Positions 1 to 7,739 of a stretch of DNA of 11,663 bases are shown here, piece after piece. The notes under the pieces were generated by a model. The model searched no databases. It had not been told where the DNA came from and saw only the letters and a list, made by a program, of their open reading frames with translations. Positions within the stretch are counted from its first letter, which is position 1. Each line of letters begins with the position of its first letter. Both the position numbers and the translations under genes were made by a program. Source of the DNA: an uncultured Bacteroidales bacterium (GTDB lineage: Bacteria > Bacteroidota > Bacteroidia > Bacteroidales > P3); NCBI GenBank assembly GCA_905236405.1, contig CAJOQB010000065.1, forward strand, positions 1 through 11,663. The letters are read 5' to 3'.

Positions 1-87
1 ATCAACAAGACCGACCCTACAGCCTTTGTCAGTGTGGCCAAGGTGCAGGGTGTATATGGAAAGAATTTTGACAAAATAAAAGCATAA
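1..87 (+). CDS. YitT family membrane protein, C-terminal end only
   Basis: The reading frame is open from the first base and ends at TAA 85-87, giving the last 28 residues of a protein. The residues DPTAFVSVAKVQGVYGKNFD align with the C-termini of the two following genes (DPDAFFSVAKAQGVYGRNFE and DPHAFVSVSRVEGVFGEGFE). This is therefore the end of the DUF2179-type cytosolic domain of a third YitT paralogue. The next gene starts one base after its stop, so the copies are probably co-transcribed. The membrane part lies outside the window, and whether that copy is intact cannot be judged. Confidence 0.85.
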   Translation: MNKTDPTAFVSVAKVQGVYGKNFDKIKA

Positions 88-88
88 C

Positions 89-973
89 ATGCAGATATTT
101 AAAAAGAAACATCAAGTCATAGGTTCCTACCTCGTCATCACGTTCGGTATCCTATGCTACACGTTTGCCTACTCGGCCCTGCTGTTGCCCAGCAAGATAA
201 TATCGGGTGGTGTGACCGGTGTGTCGTCCATCATCTATTTCCTGTCGGGAGAACATATACCGGTGGGTATCTGTAACCTGTTCATCAACACGATTCTGTT
301 CTTTGTCGGGTTGAAGTTCTTGGGTACCAAGTTCGGCGTCAACACCATCTACGGCATCGTCCTCTCCTCGCTCTTCTTTATCATGTGGCAACAAGGATTG
401 CATGTTGAGAATCTGTTCAATGTCGAGCAGTTTGGCCCCTTTATGTGCTGTGTTGTCGGCGGTGCCTTGTGTGGCTTTGGCTTGGGATTGGCGTTCAGCG
501 TGGGTGGCAACACCGGCGGTACCGACATCATTGCGTTGGTGCTGAGCAAGTACTACAACGTGACCCCGGGAAAGGTGATTCTCTATTGCGACTTGGTTAT
601 TATCGCCTGTACGTTCTTTGTGTCGCACAAGGTTGAGAATGTTGTTTTTGGATATATCGTCATGGTGCTATGCAGCTACACCATCGACTTGGTGCTCGAT
701 GGTGCCAAGCAGTCGTACCAAATCATGATATTCTCGCAGAAAGCCGATGAAATAAGCGATGCCATTGTCAAGGAGATTGGTCGTGGCGTGACCATTGTCG
801 ATGCCAAGGGCGGCTATACCCACAAAGACCAGAAAGTGTTGATTGTCATCGCCCACAAGACCGACAAGCAGAACATCATGCATGTGGTGGGCAGCCTCGA
901 CCCCGACGCTTTCTTCAGCGTGGCCAAGGCACAAGGTGTCTATGGACGTAATTTCGAGAAACTTAAATTATAA
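89..973 (+). CDS. YitT family (DUF161/DUF2179) membrane protein, copy 2
   Basis: The product is a 294-residue inner-membrane protein of the YitT family, whose transported substrate or role is not firmly known. Several hydrophobic segments fill residues about 12-200. The family's glycine motifs are present: GGVTG at 40-44 and GGNTGGTDI at 139-147. From about residue 205 a soluble domain follows (SYQIMIFSQKADEISDAI onward), matching DUF2179, a small cytosolic domain thought to bind a ligand. Length is normal for the family (about 280-300). ATG 89 is one base after the previous stop, and the next copy begins 5 bp after this stop. About half of the residues match the following copy by eye, so the pair is an old rather than recent duplication. 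No Shine-Dalgarno site is visible. Confidence 0.9.
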   Translation: MQIFKKKHQVIGSYLVITFGILCYTFAYSALLLPSKIISGGVTGVSSIIYFLSGEHIPVGICNLFINTILFFVGLKFLGTKFGVNTIYGIVLSSLFFIMWQQGLHVENLFNVEQFGPFMCCVVGGALCGFGLGLAFSVGGNTGGTDIIALVLSKYYNVTPGKVILYCDLVIIACTFFVSHKVENVVFGYIVMVLCSYTIDLVLDGAKQSYQIMIFSQKADEISDAIVKEIGRGVTIVDAKGGYTHKDQKVLIVIAHKTDKQNIMHVVGSLDPDAFFSVAKAQGVYGRNFEKLKL

Positions 974-978
974 CAGAT

Positions 979-1869
979 ATGAAAAGAAGACTAAAAGAAC
1001 GTTTTTCGCACGAAGTTTGGAGTTATATCATCATCACATTGGGTTTAGGCATCTTCACCTTGGGATGGTCGTTCTTCCTGCTGCCTGCCCATATTGTCGA
1101 CGGTGGTGTGACGGGTATCTCGGCCATCATCTATTTTGCCACCAACGAACGCATCCCCGTCGGTGTCTCCAATCTGGTGATTAATGCTGTGTTCATCGTA
1201 CTGGGCTTCAAGTTGCTGGGGTCCAAGTTCGGTGCCAAGACCATCTATGGCATTGTCCTCACGTCGCTCTATTTCATGCTGTGGCAACAGGTGTTGCATT
1301 TCGACCAGCTGTTCGATGTCGAGGAGTTGGGACCCTTTGTCTGTGCTTTGTTAGGCGGTTCCATCAGTGGTGTGGGTATCGGCATCGCCTTCACGGTGGG
1401 AGGCAACAGTGGCGGAACGGATATTATTGCATTGATTATTAACAAGTACTACAATATCTCGCCAGGACGAGTCCTCCTCTATATCGACATCGTTATCATC
1501 GGCTGCTCCTATTTTGTGTTCCACAAATTGGAGAATGTCCTTTACGGTTACGTGATTATGGTGACGTTTACCTATGTCCTTGACCTGATGATAGATGGTT
1601 CCAAGCGTTCCTACCAGATAACGGTCTTTTCCAAGTATGCCAAAGAGATTGGTGATGCTGTGATGGAGAACACCGAGCGTGGCGCCTCGCTACTTCATGG
1701 CGAAGGGTGCTACAGCGGCGAACCGCAGAAGGTGCTGATGGTCATTGCCTACAAGAACGACAAGCCCATCATCATGGAGGCCATCCATCGCATCGACCCC
1801 CATGCCTTTGTGTCGGTGTCGAGAGTCGAGGGTGTCTTTGGCGAAGGATTTGAAAGGATGAAACTTTAG
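979..1869 (+). CDS. YitT family (DUF161/DUF2179) membrane protein, copy 3
   Basis: This 296-residue protein is a paralogue of the preceding gene with the same architecture. A short basic N-terminus (MKRRLKERF) leads into a multi-pass membrane region with GGVTG at 42-46 and GGNSGGTDI at 141-149. A soluble DUF2179-type domain starts near SYQITVFSKYAKEI and ends in DPHAFVSVSRVEGVFGEGFE. It keeps all family motifs seen in copy 2, so there is no sign of decay. It lies 5 bp after copy 2 and 22 bp before the rpe start. Different loop residues between the copies suggest distinct ligands or partners, but that is inference. The substrate is unknown. Confidence 0.9.
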   Translation: MKRRLKERFSHEVWSYIIITLGLGIFTLGWSFFLLPAHIVDGGVTGISAIIYFATNERIPVGVSNLVINAVFIVLGFKLLGSKFGAKTIYGIVLTSLYFMLWQQVLHFDQLFDVEELGPFVCALLGGSISGVGIGIAFTVGGNSGGTDIIALIINKYYNISPGRVLLYIDIVIIGCSYFVFHKLENVLYGYVIMVTFTYVLDLMIDGSKRSYQITVFSKYAKEIGDAVMENTERGASLLHGEGCYSGEPQKVLMVIAYKNDKPIIMEAIHRIDPHAFVSVSRVEGVFGEGFERMKL

Positions 1870-1891
1870 TAACAGATATATATTGTTGAAT

Positions 1892-2542
1892 ATGAAGAAT
1901 AAAATGATATCTCCGTCGTTGCTCTCCGCCGACTTCGGCAACCTGCAACGCGACATCGAAATGTTGAACCAAAGCGAATGCGACTGGCTGCACGTCGATG
2001 TGATGGACGGCATCTTCGTCCCCAACATCTCTTTTGGACAACCTGTGGTCAAGCACATCAAGAAGCATGCCCGCAAACCCCTCGATGTCCACTTGATGAT
2101 AATGGACCCAGGCCGTTATGTCGAGGACTTCCGTGCTGCTGGAGCCGACATCTTGACGGTTCACTATGAAGCTTGTACCCATCTCGACCGTACTCTTCAT
2201 GCCATCAGCGATGCTGGCATGAAATGCGGTGTGGTGCTCAATCCCCACACCCCTGTGTCGTTACTCGAGGACACGGTGCAGCTATGCGACGTGGTGTTGC
2301 TGATGTCGGTCAACCCGGGCTTTGGTGGACAGAAGTTCATCGAGAACACCTACAGCAAGGTGCATCAGCTGCGTCAGCTCTGCGACCGCAAGAACCCCAA
2401 GTGTCTTATCGAGGTCGACGGCGGAGTCAACACCAACAACGCCCCCTTGCTCTTCGAGGCGGGAGCCGATGTGCTGGTGGCTGGCAATGCCGTCTTCAAG
2501 TCCGACGACCCGCAGACGACTATCAAAATGCTGAAACAGTGA
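1892..2542 (+). CDS. rpe: Ribulose-phosphate 3-epimerase
   Basis: Rpe interconverts D-ribulose 5-phosphate and D-xylulose 5-phosphate in the cytosolic pentose phosphate pathway. The 216-residue product is a full-length TIM barrel. Visible motifs are SPSLLSADF (7-15), HVDVMDG (34-40), DVHLM (65-69), NPGFGGQ (141-147) and EVDGGVN (174-180). The expected metal ligands H34, D36, H67 and D176 are all present, with D36 and D176 serving as the catalytic acid/base pair. ATG 1892 (MKNKMISPSLL) is preferred because family members start a few residues before SPSLLS. A TTG at 1883 and an ATG at 1904 are possible alternatives. The stop TGA (2540-2542) shares its A with the ATG of the next gene, pointing to translational coupling. 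Confidence 0.97.
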   Translation: MKNKMISPSLLSADFGNLQRDIEMLNQSECDWLHVDVMDGIFVPNISFGQPVVKHIKKHARKPLDVHLMIMDPGRYVEDFRAAGADILTVHYEACTHLDRTLHAISDAGMKCGVVLNPHTPVSLLEDTVQLCDVVLLMSVNPGFGGQKFIENTYSKVHQLRQLCDRKNPKCLIEVDGGVNTNNAPLLFEAGADVLVAGNAVFKSDDPQTTIKMLKQ

Positions 2543-3750
2543 TGAACAGCCGTCCGCAACTAATACTGGCATCAGGCAAAGAGAAAGCTGTCCTTCGACG
2601 ACATCCATGGATTTTCTCGGGTGCCATCAAGCATATCGAGGGTCATCCGCAGGAGGGCGACCTCGTCGATGTCGTGGACACTCACGGCCATTGGATGGCC
2701 ACGGGGCATTACCAGAACGAGAGCATCATCTGCAAGGTGCTCACCTTCGACAAAGACGAGTCTCGGCTTCCCATCGAAGAGTTGTTGCGTCGTCGCATCC
2801 GCTCGGCCGTCAACTACCGTGTGGTGCTGGGTTTTTTCGGTGATTTGAATACCAATGTCTTTCGTCTTGTCCACGCCGAGGGCGATTATCTACCTGGCTT
2901 GGTGTGCGATTGGTACAATGGTGTGTTGGTGATGCAAGCCCACTCGGTCGGCATGCACCGCCTGTTCCCACAGTTGGTGGAAATCCTCAAAGAGGCGTTG
3001 AAGTCCCACGGTCTTCAGTCCATCTTCGACAAGAGCAGTGCCACCGTCCCTGGTGGAGGTGTACAGGATGGCTTTATCTGGGGCGAAGAGACAGCCGAGA
3101 AAGAGATTTTGGAAAACGGCATACGGATGACCATCAACTTCTTCGAAGGACAGAAGACCGGATTCTTCGTCGACCAGCGTGATAACCGTGCCTTGGTCGA
3201 GAGCCTCGCCCATGAGTGTCGCGTGCTGAACTGCTTTGGATATACCGGAGGCTTCTCGTTGGCGGCCCTGAAGGGAGGTGCCGACTATGTCGAAACAGTG
3301 GATATCAGCAAGAAAGCCATTGCCTTGTGTAATCGTAATGTGGAGTTGAATTTCGGCGCCAATGCATCGCATAGTGGTGTGGTGGCCGATGTGCTCGACT
3401 ACCTGAGCACCATTGATTCTGGCGACGAAGCCCAAGGTTTCGACTTTATCATCCTCGACCCGCCTGCCTTTGCCAAGAATCATCGCAACCTGCAGCAAGG
3501 GCTGAAAGGCTATCGCAGCATCAACCAGCGGGCCATGGAGAAGATTGCCCCGGGCGGATTGTTGATGACTTTCAGCTGCAGTCAGGCTGTCAGCAAGGAG
3601 GATTTCCAGACCATGGTCTTCACCTCGGCTATGAATGCCGGTCGTCGTGTCCGCATCGTCCGCCAGCTGCCTCACGCCATGGATCATCCCGTCTCTATCC
3701 ATCACCCCGAAGGCGAATACCTCAAGGGGCTTTTGCTTTATGTAGAATAA
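2542..3750 (+). CDS. rlmI: RlmI-like class I SAM-dependent rRNA (cytosine-C5) methyltransferase
   Basis: The 402-residue product matches the RlmI/YwbD family, which in E. coli (396 residues) makes 5-methylcytosine in 23S rRNA. Residues 1 to about 80 form a PUA-like RNA-binding domain (LRRHPWIFSGAI at 18-29). GQKTGFFVDQRDNR lies at 203-216, followed by SAM-binding motif I (NCFGYTGGFSLAALKGGA, 230-247), the acidic motif TVDIS, and DPPAF at 306-310. A TFSCSQ motif at 343-348 places a cysteine at 346, a likely catalytic nucleophile. The chosen ATG gives the family length and overlaps the rpe stop (TGATG). An in-frame extension back into rpe is not credible. The exact modified base in this organism is inferred by homology. 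Confidence 0.92.
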   Translation: MNSRPQLILASGKEKAVLRRHPWIFSGAIKHIEGHPQEGDLVDVVDTHGHWMATGHYQNESIICKVLTFDKDESRLPIEELLRRRIRSAVNYRVVLGFFGDLNTNVFRLVHAEGDYLPGLVCDWYNGVLVMQAHSVGMHRLFPQLVEILKEALKSHGLQSIFDKSSATVPGGGVQDGFIWGEETAEKEILENGIRMTINFFEGQKTGFFVDQRDNRALVESLAHECRVLNCFGYTGGFSLAALKGGADYVETVDISKKAIALCNRNVELNFGANASHSGVVADVLDYLSTIDSGDEAQGFDFIILDPPAFAKNHRNLQQGLKGYRSINQRAMEKIAPGGLLMTFSCSQAVSKEDFQTMVFTSAMNAGRRVRIVRQLPHAMDHPVSIHHPEGEYLKGLLLYVE

Positions 3751-3768
3751 AATAACAACATCGTCATA

Positions 3769-4386
3769 ATGGAACACGAACACATATCTGGCTACGAAAA
3801 GGTAGACCAATATAACATGGAGGTTGTCCGCGAGATGGCCGCCCACTACAAAGAGATTATCCGTCTGTTGGGCGAAGACCCCGACCGCGAGGGACTGCAG
3901 CTCACCCCCGAACGGGTGGCCAAAGCCATGCTCTTCTTCAATCATGGCTATGAGCTCAACCCCGAGGAAATCATCAAGTCGGCCATGTTCACCGAGGACT
4001 ACAAGCAGATGGTCGTCGTCAAGGACATCGAAATCTACTCCCTCTGCGAGCATCATATGGTGCCCTTTGTCGGCAAAGCCCATGTGGCCTATATTCCCGA
4101 TGGAAAAATAGTGGGACTGAGTAAGATAGCCCGCGTCGTCGATGCCTATGCCCGACGCTTACAGGTGCAGGAACGGCTCACCCGACAAATCAAGGACTGT
4201 ATCCAGAACACCCTCAATCCCATCGGTGTTGCCGTCGTCATCGAGGCACGTCATTTCTGCATGTCCATGCGTGGAGTACAGAAACAGAACAGCGTCACCA
4301 CCACCTCCGACTTCACCGGTGCCTTCATGAAGAGCAACAAGACCCGCGAGGAGTTCATGCACATCATCGGGGTCAACATGCACTAA
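3769..4386 (+). CDS. folE: GTP cyclohydrolase I
   Basis: FolE converts GTP to 7,8-dihydroneopterin triphosphate, the first step of folate (tetrahydropterin) synthesis. The 205-residue product has the type I signature SLCEHHMVPF and RHFCMSMRGV. Zinc ligands C93, H96 and C164 are all present, spaced exactly as in the E. coli enzyme (offset 17 residues). Q134-E135 in QVQERLTRQI and H162 correspond to known active-site positions. The N-terminal helical region (REMAAHYKEIIRLLGEDPDR) is typical. It begins 18 bp after the methyltransferase stop and probably shares that transcript. No change to catalytic residues is visible, so it should be active. Members of this family form homodecamers. Confidence 0.98.
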   Translation: MEHEHISGYEKVDQYNMEVVREMAAHYKEIIRLLGEDPDREGLQLTPERVAKAMLFFNHGYELNPEEIIKSAMFTEDYKQMVVVKDIEIYSLCEHHMVPFVGKAHVAYIPDGKIVGLSKIARVVDAYARRLQVQERLTRQIKDCIQNTLNPIGVAVVIEARHFCMSMRGVQKQNSVTTTSDFTGAFMKSNKTREEFMHIIGVNMH

Positions 4387-4446
4387 AGGCTCGTATACAA
4401 TAAAGTTTTCTCTTTTTAGTTATTGTGTCTAAAAACAAGCATTCAC

Positions 4447-5106
4447 ATGAGAAAGATATTTTCAAACCTAATGCTCCTCTGTTTAGTGACGACGTCGTTC
4501 ACCGCGATGGCGCAAATTACCCACACCCCCAACGGCAGCTATGACCAGCAGGCCGAGCAAATACTTAAGCAGGCGGCACAAAAGATGAACGCCTCCGCTG
4601 TGTCGTTCAGCGTCACCGTCAAAAACATGAACAGTGAGAAGAAGGTCACCTCAACACAGAAAGCCACGGTGCTCTACAACAAAGGCCGCTATCGTGTCGA
4701 CATGGGACAGAACGTCATCTACTGCGACGGCAGCACGGTGTGGCATTGGAACAAAGAGGTGTCGGAAGTGACGGTCAATGCTGTCTCCACCTCCGACGAC
4801 GACTTGATGAATCCTGCCAATCTGTTGGCCAACTACAGCAAGAACTACAAAGCCAAGTTTATTCGCAAAGAGTCCGACGGCACAGCGGTTATCGACCTGA
4901 CCCCCAAGCATCGCACCAGTTACTACAAGGTGCGTATGCTCATCGGTAGCAACAATGTTGTCAAATCGATGACGCTCCACGGCTACGACTCGTCGAGCAG
5001 CGAATATGCCGTCAGCAACTTCAAGACGGGTGTTTCCACTAAAGACAGCGACTTTGTTTTCTCCACATCGGCCAACCCCGGTGTCGAGGTCATCGACATG
5101 AGATAA
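4447..5106 (+). CDS. LolA-like periplasmic outer-membrane lipoprotein carrier protein
   Basis: The 219-residue product begins with a signal peptide (MRKIFSNLMLLCLVTTSFTAMA), cut by signal peptidase I before Q23. The mature part resembles the divergent LolA-like proteins of Bacteroidetes. It has an initial helix (QQAEQILKQAAQKM) followed by alternating strands, with DGSTVWHWNKEVSEVTVN, MNPANLLANY and YYKVRMLIGSNN in the expected order. LolA shuttles lipoproteins across the periplasm to the outer membrane. Here the assignment rests on fold pattern and family resemblance, not on a catalytic motif. ATG 4447 is chosen over an upstream in-frame TTG (4423) because it starts the signal peptide directly. 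The 60-bp gap before it is AT-rich with no GC-rich hairpin, and it may hold a promoter, but no convincing box is seen. Confidence 0.75.
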   Translation: MRKIFSNLMLLCLVTTSFTAMAQITHTPNGSYDQQAEQILKQAAQKMNASAVSFSVTVKNMNSEKKVTSTQKATVLYNKGRYRVDMGQNVIYCDGSTVWHWNKEVSEVTVNAVSTSDDDLMNPANLLANYSKNYKAKFIRKESDGTAVIDLTPKHRTSYYKVRMLIGSNNVVKSMTLHGYDSSSSEYAVSNFKTGVSTKDSDFVFSTSANPGVEVIDMR

Positions 5107-5119
5107 TCAACACAGAACC

Positions 5120-5950
5120 ATGCGACATTTATCTTTGCTCCTGATTCCTTTGACGCTTCTCGTCGTCGGCTGCAACCGCAAGCCGACCGTCGAGTTTGTC
5201 CCCGTGTCGTATTACTCCGACACCATGAAGACCGACATCGACAGCCTGAACTATTCCGACGGCGACGACTTGGTACAGTTCGAAATCAACCTGATGCTCC
5301 TGCAGGAAGATGAAAAGTTTCCGTTGCTGCATAGCATCAACAACACGGTGCTGACGGTCGCTTTGGCCAACGACTATTACACCCCCGACCCATCCTATTC
5401 GGGATCCGAAGCCATCCAGCATTACTGCAACACCATGCACTCGGCTCGTGTGGCAGCCTATCAGGAACACGAGTCGGGCGAAGAGCCTTGGTCGTTCTAC
5501 ATCAAGGCCAGTCCTACGTTGCAGACCGACAAGATGCTCTCCTTTGTCGTCACCAACGAACAGTATATGGGTGGTGCCCACGGTATGCACAGCGCCACCT
5601 ATCTCCATTTCTCGCTCGCGACAGGCAACGAACTGACCATCGACAGCCTCTTTGTGTGGAATCCCAAGAACCACAAGGCCGTGGAGCAACTGATATACGA
5701 AGGCATCCGTCAACTCTGTGTCGACGACACCGAAGGAGTCTACTCCTTGGACGATTTCATCTTCACTCCCGACGGTACCAACATTATCAGCAATTTCATG
5801 GTCAACCCCGAGAGCCTTACCTTCTGGTTCAATCCCTATGACATTGCCCCCTATTCCTTGGGCGGCATCGGTATCGAGGTGCCCTCCTACAAGCTCTACG
5901 ACTATCTCCGCAAAGACGCTCCCCTGTATCTCTATTGGTTCAAGAAATGA
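5120..5950 (+). CDS. Lipoprotein with DUF3298 (RsiV-like) C-terminal domain
   Basis: The 276-residue product starts with a lipoprotein signal peptide whose lipobox is VVGC with the lipidated Cys at 18, so it should be anchored in the cell envelope. The second half matches DUF3298: FVVTNEQYMGGAHGMHSATY (142-161, GGAHG at 151-155), a FTPDGTNIISNF strand pair (215-226), and the typical FNPYDIAPYSLGGIGIEVP (237-255). DUF3298 domains occur in RsiV-type anti-sigma factors and in many secreted or lipid-anchored proteins of unknown role. No sigma factor or transmembrane anti-sigma segment is present here, so a regulatory role is unsupported. It starts 13 bp after the LolA-like gene, and its TGA overlaps the tsaB ATG (ATGA), which implies co-expression. 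Confidence 0.85.
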   Translation: MRHLSLLLIPLTLLVVGCNRKPTVEFVPVSYYSDTMKTDIDSLNYSDGDDLVQFEINLMLLQEDEKFPLLHSINNTVLTVALANDYYTPDPSYSGSEAIQHYCNTMHSARVAAYQEHESGEEPWSFYIKASPTLQTDKMLSFVVTNEQYMGGAHGMHSATYLHFSLATGNELTIDSLFVWNPKNHKAVEQLIYEGIRQLCVDDTEGVYSLDDFIFTPDGTNIISNFMVNPESLTFWFNPYDIAPYSLGGIGIEVPSYKLYDYLRKDAPLYLYWFKK

Positions 5951-6642
5951 CACTCCTCCTCCTCGAAACAGCCACACCCGTCTGCTCTGTCGCCCTGTGG
6001 CGTGACGGACATGTGCTTGCACAACGTGCCAGCAGCGAGCAAGGAGCACACTCCTCCATGCTTTCCCCCTACATCAATCAGGTGATGGAAGAGGCGGGTC
6101 TTTGGCCTGTCGACCTCTCGGCTGTCTGCGTCTCATCCGGTCCAGGTTCCTACACAGGTTTGCGTATCGGTGTCAGCACCGCCAAAGGGATATGCTATGC
6201 TTTGTCCATCCCGTTGCTGTCCGTTCCCACGTTGCAGTCGATGGCAGCCCATTACTATGCCTTGCATCCCGACTATCAAGGGCTTGTCTGTCCTATGATT
6301 GACGCACGTCGTATGGAATGCTATGCCGCCATCTTCGACCGCAGCCTCGAGGAGGTGAAGCCCACCGGTGCCGACATCATCGAGTCGGGCATCTACGATA
6401 TCTACCTCAACAACAACTCAGTGGTCTTCGTCGGCGATGGCTCGCACAAGGTGCAGCCCGTGTTGGGCGTTCACCCCAATGCCCGTTTCGACGACGCCTT
6501 TGTCCCTTCGGCAGCCGGTATGGCCGAGTTGGCTTGTCGCCATCTGCAAGAGGGCAGGGTGGAGGACACCGCCTATTTCGTTCCCTTCTATCTGAAAGAT
6601 TTTGTAGCCAAGAAACCTGTAGTCAAAGGACTGCACAAATAA
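5947..6642 (+). CDS. tsaB: tRNA N6-threonylcarbamoyladenosine biosynthesis protein TsaB
   Basis: TsaB is the non-catalytic partner of TsaD in making t6A37 on ANN-decoding tRNAs. The 231-residue product shows the ASKHA N-terminus LLLLETATPVCSVAL, the HSSML motif (35-39) and the diagnostic SSGPGSYTGLRIG (63-75). The region after it (VSTAKGICYALSIPLLSVPT) is also characteristic. The C-terminus ends in a normal lid region (FYLKDFVAKKP). It lacks the metal-binding histidine pair of TsaD, as expected for TsaB. ATG 5947 overlaps the previous stop by four bases. A TTG twelve bases upstream, at 5935, is less likely. The permease gene follows after 13 bp. tsaC, tsaD and tsaE are not in the window. Confidence 0.96.
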   Translation: MTLLLLETATPVCSVALWRDGHVLAQRASSEQGAHSSMLSPYINQVMEEAGLWPVDLSAVCVSSGPGSYTGLRIGVSTAKGICYALSIPLLSVPTLQSMAAHYYALHPDYQGLVCPMIDARRMECYAAIFDRSLEEVKPTGADIIESGIYDIYLNNNSVVFVGDGSHKVQPVLGVHPNARFDDAFVPSAAGMAELACRHLQEGRVEDTAYFVPFYLKDFVAKKPVVKGLHK

Positions 6643-6655
6643 AACACAACCCGTC

Positions 6656-7738
6656 ATGCTTTCCTACATCCGCAAACGACTTCTGTACGGACTCCTTGTC
6701 ATTCTGGGAGTGGTCGTGCTGGTCTTCTTCTTGTTCAACATCTTGCCAGGCGACCCTGCCCGCATGATGCTCGGCCAGCGTGCCGATGCCGAGAGCATTG
6801 CCATCATCAATCGCGACTTGGGTCGCGACAAGCCGGTCACCCTCCAGTTTGTCAACTACCTCAACGACCTGCTCCCCCTTTCGCTCCACAACAGCCAGGA
6901 CACCACCTCCTATTTCTATCTCGACCCCGAGAAGTACGCCCCCTATGGCCGTATCTGCACCTTGGGCAGCACCACGTTAGTCGTCAAGGCGCCCTATTTG
7001 CGACGCTCGTATCAGAGCAAACGCAAGGTCAGCGAGATTATCGCCACCGCCTTTCCACAGACAGCCCTCTTGGCCCTTGTCGCCATGACCTTTGCCCTGT
7101 TGGTGGGCATCGTCGTCGGCGTGTTGTGTGCCATCTACAAAGACTCCTGGTTCGACAAACTCTCCCTCTTTGTCGCCACCCTTGGCATGTCGTTGCCCTC
7201 CTTCTTTGCCGCCATCCTCATCGCCTACCTCTTTGCCTATGTGTTGGCCGATATTACCCATCTCAACATGTTTGGCAACCTCTTCACCGTCGACGACTAT
7301 GGCACAGGCGAATACCTCGACCTCAAGAACCTCGTTCTGCCGGCACTCACCCTGGGCATACGCCCCCTTTCGGTCCTCATACAGCTCACCAAGAACAGTA
7401 TGCTCGAAGCCCTCTCGCAGGACTATATCCGCACTGCCCGTGCCAAAGGCATGCCCTATCGCCGTATGATAGCGCACCATGCCCTTCGCAACGCCCTCAA
7501 CCCCATCGTCACCTCGGCCAGCGGCTGGTTCGCAGGACTGTTGGCCGGTGCCGTTTTTGTCGAATATGTCTTCGACTGGAAAGGCATGGGCATCGTCATC
7601 GTCGACGGATTGGAGAAGTACGACTTCCCCGTCGTCATGGGCAGCATCCTCTTTATCTGCGTCCTCCTTGTGGTCATCAACATCCTCACCGATATCATCT
7701 ATGGATGGCTCGACCCGCGAGTCCGCGTGGACAAATAA
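6656..7738 (+). CDS. DppB/OppB-type ABC transporter permease
   Basis: The 360-residue product is an inner-membrane permease of the dipeptide/oligopeptide/nickel class. TM1 spans about residues 8-30 and is followed by the conserved PGDPA (31-35). A periplasmic segment of about 90 residues runs to 120, and then the TM core follows (about 130-160, 167-200, 225-245, 285-305, 325-350). The cytosolic EAA loop that contacts the ATPase reads EALSQDYIRTARAKGMPYRR (251-270), then ALRNALNP. These permeases work with a second permease (DppC), ATPases (DppD/F) and a binding protein. None of these partners is in the window. The periplasmic insert is longer than in classical DppB. The gene sits 13 bp after tsaB and 1 bp before the next start. 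Substrate unknown. Confidence 0.92.
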   Translation: MLSYIRKRLLYGLLVILGVVVLVFFLFNILPGDPARMMLGQRADAESIAIINRDLGRDKPVTLQFVNYLNDLLPLSLHNSQDTTSYFYLDPEKYAPYGRICTLGSTTLVVKAPYLRRSYQSKRKVSEIIATAFPQTALLALVAMTFALLVGIVVGVLCAIYKDSWFDKLSLFVATLGMSLPSFFAAILIAYLFAYVLADITHLNMFGNLFTVDDYGTGEYLDLKNLVLPALTLGIRPLSVLIQLTKNSMLEALSQDYIRTARAKGMPYRRMIAHHALRNALNPIVTSASGWFAGLLAGAVFVEYVFDWKGMGIVIVDGLEKYDFPVVMGSILFICVLLVVINILTDIIYGWLDPRVRVDK

Positions 7739-7739
7739 T

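Noticed and set aside
2173..2541. An N-terminal extension of the RlmI-like protein into rpe
   Set aside because: The in-frame extension overlaps most of rpe and reads as Arg/Pro/Ser-rich out-of-frame sequence. The ATG at 2542 gives the family length and a normal PUA start.
2890..4083. A 397-codon open frame on the minus strand
   Set aside because: It runs antisense across the RlmI-like and folE genes, both of which have clear catalytic motifs. The antisense translation shows no family features.
5129..6049. A 306-codon open frame on the minus strand
   Set aside because: It is antisense to the DUF3298 lipoprotein and the start of tsaB, with no motif of its own.
7479..7739. An upstream start for the four-helix-bundle protein inside the permease gene
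   Set aside because: The extra 87 residues are an out-of-frame reading of the permease C-terminal region. ATG 7740 follows directly after the permease stop.
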